A stretch of DNA of 64,000 nt from Thuidium tamariscinum (Eukaryota; Streptophyta; Bryopsida; Hypnales; Thuidiaceae): the NCBI GenBank assembly GCA_947034885.2, contig OX344752.2, positions 14,198,001 through 14,262,000 on the forward strand. Direction: 5' to 3'. Shown one piece after another: positions 58,030 through 64,000 of this stretch. The notes under the pieces were generated by a model. The model worked only from the letters and a program-made list of their open reading frames with translations, made no database searches and was not told the DNA's origin. The position numbers were made by a program, and so were the translations under genes. Within the stretch, counting starts at the first letter, position 1. Each line of letters begins with the position of its first letter.

Positions 58030-59889
58030 CTAATGCATTAATTTTTTTCAGCTCACTCTCAAAATAATTTCTATTTTTTGAACTTAAAAAAACTATTGGC
58101 CTTGATAGCTAGATACATCATATAGAAGAGAAATTGGAGGATTATAACAAACAAGATTTATAATAAATATTTCTTTTTTGATTAGTATAAATTTATTAGA
58201 TTGAGGATTTCAAAACAATTAGGAAAATTAGAAAAATAAAACCATTGAACATTTAATTGCAATCAAGGTGAATTTTCTAGAAGTTATGGCTACATTTGTA
58301 GATTCAAACAAACAAACAAAAAGACATTACAACTTGAATTTGCAATCTCAGACTCAAAAGAAGATTGGATAATCCATTTCAACTAGTTGGGTCAATATTT
58401 TACTTTGTAGGTGAATTCATTGTATATAATATTGAAAACATTACTTTGTAGATAACTCAATTCATTTGATTGGAATAGGTTATGGTATTCACATCAACTA
58501 TTTATGCAAAAGAGGACCATCAAAGACAAGTTATTTATTAGAAAAATGGTTTACCCACAATTAGAAATGAATCAATTGTATCAAAGGTTAAAAAGTACAC
58601 TATCAAATAAAAATATATTAATTAAATTCCTCTTCTAACCTTAACTCTTTTAAGGATATCAATAGATCAAAGTCTCTAAAATTTATGAAACACAAACCAC
58701 ACTTACATATGACACACCATCTTTTAGCAATTTCATTTTCAAAGTAAATAATAAATCATATCTCAATTTTTGAAACAAAGAACTGTACTATGTGGTATAT
58801 GAGTTGCCAATTTTTCTCTTTTCACCAATGAAGACCATATTTCTACATCAAGTTTGGAGCACCTTATATGCATAATTTTAATGTTTTTGAGTGAATAAGG
58901 CTTTATGCCATGAAGATAGTTTTAATCAAGAATTCGTAAATTGAAGGGAATCCCTTGTAGCTCTTTCCAAAGTAGGGGTTCTATTCCTTCATAAGCCAAG
59001 CTCAACCCTTTGTAGTTGTGGATAGGGCTACTTACCAATATTTATTATAGATTCCAAATGACCAAAACCTTGTGAAATTAACAACCAACTACAAAAATAT
59101 AAAAATAACATAAAAGTCATAGACAAATGTCATTCTTTTGCTCTTCTTATTGCTAAAGCTCCCCCAAAGACACCTTAAAAATTCCATTCCATTAACATTG
59201 GGGAAAGCCATGATAGATATATTTAGAACACCAAATTAAAAAAGTGCAAGTCGAAAAACTTCAATTTTTTTGGCATGGTTAATAAATATGAAAATTTTCC
59301 TCCAATTTTATTTTATTTTATTTTGAAATGAATGAAATAAAATTCCATTGTTTCCCCCAATTTTAGAGTGGTTAGCCATGCATGACATAGCACTTCATTT
59401 ACAATTCAATTTACAATTCAAAGGCCTTGATTGTACAAGTGCAAATTCAAAGTTTTGAAATTGGATCATCTAAGGGAGAAACACCCATTCATGTCCATGT
59501 ACCTTGCAGTGGATTATAGAGTCATTCAAATATGTCCCTAAAGAGCAATTAATGTATTTGCCACATGTGTGATTGTAATTTGATGACACAATTGAAAAAT
59601 ACATAGGAAAATTTGGTTGGCTAAGTGCTAATTTTTGCAAGGTTCAATTTTGGGTGCACCTATTGCACACTTTCAGTGGTCTAGGGAGCCATCACTTTAA
59701 AAGAACATAGAAATTACATACAATGTCCAAAAATTCTATTTTTTTTTAATATTCATGATTTTCTCTCGCTTATAATAGAAAGATATCAGTTTTAGGAAAA
59801 TCTCCCTCCAACTATGCTGAATTCCTTATTTGGACGGTTTTGGGTGCTTCCACCAAAGTGGTAAATAAATGAATTTCTGGTTTTTTCCC

Positions 59890-61512
59890 CAAAGGTGAAA
59901 AAGCGCTGTCACCTTTTGATTCAGTGTGACCAGTCTAGGGAGGCCTCGTGGACCTCCCTCATCCAATACAAAATTTGGAGATCCGGGATTTTGTATGCAC
60001 CGGTGCGCCATCCGATACCGGGGCCGGCGTCGCCAATAATGAATTCTGAACAGGACCGCAGTATCTATGAAATGCGAAGAATTGGGGGCGCGAATAGCGG
60101 CGGCAATGGAGGTCGCTATTCAGGGAACGCGCAACGGTAATGCGCCACATTCTCTCTCGGGAGTCGGTATCTCTCCCCGTCCTTCAGATACATTCTTCAT
60201 CACCTGTCTCACGCAAACGGACTTTTCCAACATAAGATTTGGAGCCGCATTTCCATCCGATTGCTGCCCCTCTTTGGTCGTCCGATTTCCAGGTCTTGCA
60301 AGATTCCGAGCTGTTCATTAGCACAATGCATTGTTGGTGAGGACTTCGGATTCCAATTCTCGCGCAATTCGGATCACCTCGCACGAACTGAAGCGTCCTT
60401 TTTCTTTAGGGTTTGAATTTGGCGCTCTGATTGTTGTACTGGAATGTTGTGGGAATGCTGTTGGAGTGCGGGTCTTGGATGTGCCTTAGAGGAAGACGGA
60501 CAATTCGATCAGGGTGGAAAGAAATTCGTGGCGACACGCGGAAGCGTTTGCATGCAGTTTTGAAGCGTGGTGCGATCATTCCGATGTTGTGCGAATTCAA
60601 TGATATGCAGCGTCATATTTACCTACCTTGATCCGGTGATTTCCTCCAGGCGACCTATGTTCACGGTAACTTGTGTGAGCTTCATGGCTTAATTAGTTAT
60701 TCTAAACAGCAACAGCAACATCGTCATAAACGCTGCCTGTCCTCTGCTCTAGTTGTCTGGTGATCTTCTGGTTGGAAGATTGCCCGAATTATTGCACTCT
60801 GATGTGGTTACGGCGTTGTTTGCGCGCTCTGGAGTTCTGTCAGAGCGCCACTGACATCTACCCTTTTTCTTCTGCGCTCACGCATTTCAGTATCCGTCGT
60901 CTAAGGAGTGTGATTTCGATCAGGACTAACGGATGTGTACGAGGTTGATTCTGCACCTAGTCTTGTATCGCCTAATTCTTAGCTACAGCATCTTCTTTGA
61001 CCCTCAGGAAGATTGTGTTTCGCACAGTTTCCTTTTGTAGCCTTGATTTTGGAATAGTACTGAGCTTCGCCTCTTGGATAACGAATTTCGATGGAATTCT
61101 AGTGAGTGCGATCAGTATTAGTTTCGAGCGGTCAGTCAACTCTTTTTAAGATCCTGGATTAGAGGCGTAAATGGTTGTGGTACGGTGTTTAGGTTTTGAG
61201 AAGGACGGTTGACGTATCTCTTCTGATGTTCTGGTTATTGTACAGTACAGGTTCAGAAGTGGGGTATTGCAGGAGTCCAAGGGAAAATGTCGGTGACGCT
61301 GGTCGCATTGAACGTCTCTCAGGTTGTTGAAGTTTATTGACCGGAGTATTTAAATCAAAGATCAACATTGCTGTGATACTGCGTCGGAGACCTAAAGTAT
61401 CGCAGCACTGCGGAAATCGACAGATGCTTATAGGTGACATTCTTTTCGTGGAACGAATCCAAGTGATGCATGAATTACTTTCAAATCATATCAAAATCTC
61501 TTTTGGGAAGAG
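59890..61512 (+). promoter_or_regulatory. Promoter / 5' leader region of the B3 gene
   Basis: At about 59890 the AT-rich repeats give way to balanced, CpG-containing sequence that continues to the window end, as expected for the start of a gene. A short frame from ATG 60039 (MNSEQDRSIYEMRRIGG...) ends at a possible donor CAACG|GTAATG (60137), but its phase does not connect simply to the exon at 61513, so it may be a 5' UTR exon or an upstream ORF. TTAGGGTTTG occurs near 60407. No TATA box or start site is asserted. Confidence 0.45.
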
Positions 61513-64000
61513 ATGCCAGTGGAGAAGAAGGTTAGTATTCGCAAATTGAGGGACGCTACTGCTGCTGCAAAGCGAAGCTCAAGCGCTTTGGCGACCACAG
61601 CGTCCACCTGTCTAATTCCTGGTAGGCGTTTCTAATCTCCATATTCATCTGTCGACTGCTTCAGTTATCAATTATCAATGCGTCAAGGGTGCGAGCATCT
61701 GTGAGTTTTTTAGTTTTTTTCATTTTTACTTGGATGCAGCCTTTGGGTTTATTCAAAGACATACATCTGTGAGTTTTGACAAGCTTGTGGCATTGTCACG
61801 AAGAACATTCAAGTATTCCAGATTCGAGTGTTTTGGAGTGCGCTTTTTCTCCCTAGTTTGTCGTTGACGTCTCTTGTCTTTCAACATATCGTGCTCTTGA
61901 GCTGCAACCTCCAGATATAATTGAAACCGTCAAATTGACGCTGAGCTCAGAGTGAGAGCGCTCTCGAACGGCGTTCTTAGTAACTACGGTTTGAGATCGC
62001 CCTACATGTGACATCCACGGTGACTTGGGGATGTGTACAGGTGGGGCAAGTCTACTAGTAGAATGTGTCTTGGGGAAGAATCTGACTGCAGCTCATCAAC
62101 AAACACTTAGTCCTCTGACTTATGAGGTTTTACAACCTTCTGAAAATGAGCCTGCTTCAGGTATTACCCACTCATAGAATCCGGATAAGCCTGAGTAGCT
62201 TTCTTTCTCGTTTAAAAAAATTTTGATGTTGTATTTCACGTTCATTTCGAGAACTCTTGCTTTGCTAGTACATCCAAAATTTAGCTCGAGAATCGGCGTC
62301 TTTTACTTACTGCGCCAATTCTATGCTTGCATGGAATAGTAGTTGTTATATAATCAGCTGAAACTTATTTTGGTGGATGTCTGCAGAGGCTCCAGGTGGG
62401 AAACGAAGAGCTAGGTTTCCGGCTGTGCCACGTTCGATGTCCGTCAATACTCTCATCACAAATGCCAGCCCATTGCCTCTCACAGAAAATTTGTATCTAC
62501 TGCACAAAAAACGTCATTTTAATGTCTTCCTACACTGGTGGTTCGTTTTTGTTTGATATTGATTGGATTCAAGCTAAGCACCCTTCATGATTTGTAATCT
62601 AGAGATTACTTCACGATCATTTTCTGTGTCCTTGACGTGGTTAACAGATCTGAGACGAATACGACCCTTCTGTTTGATAAAGTGGTGAGTGCTACCGATT
62701 GCAGGAGCACTGGTCATTTTGTTCTTCCCAAGCGCAAAGTGGAGGTGTGCTTCTCTAATAAGTATCTGATTTCTCACTCAAATATCACGTACGTTGCGAA
62801 GCTTCTTAGTCGTACTATATGGGTGGTATATTAAACATCACTGCTCGGTTACCGAATGTTGTATCAGGAACACTTCCCTCCAATTTCCAGGCCAGGCGGC
62901 GTCTGGATGTCACTTATAGATGATACAGGAAAGAAGTGGTCCTTCGAGTTTTGCTTCTGGTACAGCAAAGAGAGTCGGATTTATTACTTCAAGAAATTTT
63001 ACCCGTTCGTTCAAGCTCGAAATCTACGAGGTGGAGATACAGGTGCAAAAGAAAGTCTTTTACCTGAAGTCCTCTTTCTTGGCCTTAATTTTCCTAACCA
63101 TCTTGATGCTCGAAACACACCATCACCTAAAATTGCTATCTTGGTGGATGAAATATTCTCTATACATAATTTAGCTTCAAGAGAATTGTGTTACTCATTG
63201 TAATGTGGCAATTATTATAATCACCACTCATTGGCATATGCCTCTGTTGATCTAGTCTACTTCAGCAGGTTGGAGCCAGAGGGAACTGTACTCATAGGTA
63301 TCCGCAAACAAAAACCACCCTCCCATAAGGTCCGATTTTCTCATCTTCTTCCTGACTTCCTCTGTGTCGTCCAGATCAAGAGAGTCTTTCTCTGCAACAT
63401 CCACCGCGATATAAAATAATTATTCTCTGCTTGCATATGATTTTCAAAGGTAGGTCTAGATTTGATACTGTAGTCTGCTATTGGGTTGGGAAAGCCATTT
63501 CTATCTACCACTTGCAGTATGACACGTCCTCTTCCTTTCCTTCCTCTAGAATCAGCATGCACCGCATTCACTGGCTCAATTCTTTCAAGGCAACTTAACA
63601 AAATTCTGTGGAGAACATTGTAGTGCTTTCTTAATTTGAAATTTCTAACAGGAGCCACGCATATCAAACTGGGACAATTTAGACCTACCTTTGAAAATCA
63701 ATTGAAATCCCGGTTTTCATATTTATATGCGTTCTCAGTTGAGATGAACGTAACATTTAATGGAGGACGTCGTTCTTGAGACGAGGGTACATCGTAATGT
63801 CCAAAGCTACGAAGTTTGAAACGGTACTTATCTGAAAATCAGATTATAGAGAATTCTTTGTTCTTGTGTAGGAGAAATTTTATCATAAGAAGTATATTGC
63901 TAACGGGGGGGGGTTCTTGCTCACCAGCTTAGCAAAGCTATCAAGCTCAATGTCTCGAAGGATGAGATTGAAGAACGGGTACCCCCGAAGAGAGATCTTA
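61513..64000 (+). CDS. VAL/HSI2-like B3-domain transcription factor (5' part; runs off the window)
   Basis: Exons that join in frame at GT-AG sites: 61513-61621 (MPVEKKVSIRKLRDATAAAK...), 62041-62160, 62387-62492, 62648-62744, 62868-63042, 63256-63329 (weak donor GTCCGA) and a candidate from 63928. The B3 DNA-binding domain spans about 62670-63310: LLFDKVVSATDCRSTGHFVLPKRKVE, EHFPPISRPGG, KKWSFEFCFWYSKESRIYY, ARNLRGGDT and VYFSRLEPEGTVLIGIRKQ. FPPIS and FSRLEPEG..G.RK are typical of the VAL/HSI2 group, nuclear repressors that bind RY (CATGCA) elements. Compared with family members as I know them, the loop before VLPK and the FWPNNNSRMY segment are altered. The N-terminal zinc finger of VAL proteins was not found upstream. 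ATG 61513 is the first Met after an in-frame stop. Confidence 0.8.

Larger units (their letters stand above)
54050..59890. other. AT-rich gene-poor region with nested small elements
   Basis: No gene is seen over 5.8 kb; open frames are short and featureless (for example 55067-55318). It holds MITE copies C, D and E and an inverted TTAA element, annotated separately, and a (TTTTA)n stretch near 59310. The remaining sequence is AT-rich without clear ends. Confidence 0.5.

Noticed and set aside
63341..63667. 108-codon minus-strand ORF
   Set aside because: Lies in the predicted intron of the B3 gene and has no recognisable motif.
63906..63914. Run of G near the right edge
   Set aside because: A simple homopolymer in an intron next to the candidate last exon; no further structure.

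Overview
The window looks like a repeat-rich nuclear segment of a land plant. Supporting signs are a CACTA (En/Spm) transposon with a TNP2 transposase, GT-AG introns, a VAL/HSI2-type B3 domain gene at the right edge, and AT-rich intergenic DNA packed with small inverted-repeat elements. None of the genes fixes the lineage; a seedless plant (bryophyte, lycophyte or fern) is a guess. No tRNA, rRNA, CRISPR array or bacterial operon was seen.

Layout. (1) 1-14187: the right-hand part of a large CACTA element. It has a tnp2 exon on the minus strand (77-1894), a divergent second gene on the plus strand (5583-12566, six exons, two in-frame stops), a subterminal zone rich in GACATC/GATGTC, and a terminus TTTTCTTCTAGTG at 14175-14187. 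Two hAT-like fold-back elements of almost equal length (7211-7896 and 11335-12022), each with an 8-bp target duplication, sit inside it. (2) 14200-18045, 36130-41900 and 51040-54050: three copies of one locus. Each has a leader intron and one large coding exon for a membrane-type protein I do not recognise. Only the middle copy (38103-39347, 414 aa) is intact. (3) 20349-26871: a decayed multi-block gene. Block A is split by a TTAA-flanked 921-bp element and block C is an FCP1/NIF-like HAD phosphatase relic. A 21-bp palindrome lies before, between and after the four blocks. (4) 27065-28440: a 1.4-kb fold-back repeat. (5) 28.4-59.8 kb outside the locus copies: gene-poor AT-rich DNA holding several families of short elements, often nested, with visible target duplications. 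(6) 59.9-64.0 kb: GC rises and a B3-domain gene begins; at least six coding exons join in frame before the window ends.

The genes do not form one pathway. What links them is transposon activity: insertions into coding exons that leave the frame recoverable, nested elements that give relative ages, and segmental duplication of one unknown gene family. Several premature stops are TAG, at least one clearly a CAG-to-TAG change, which fits C-to-T decay of methylated CAG sites.
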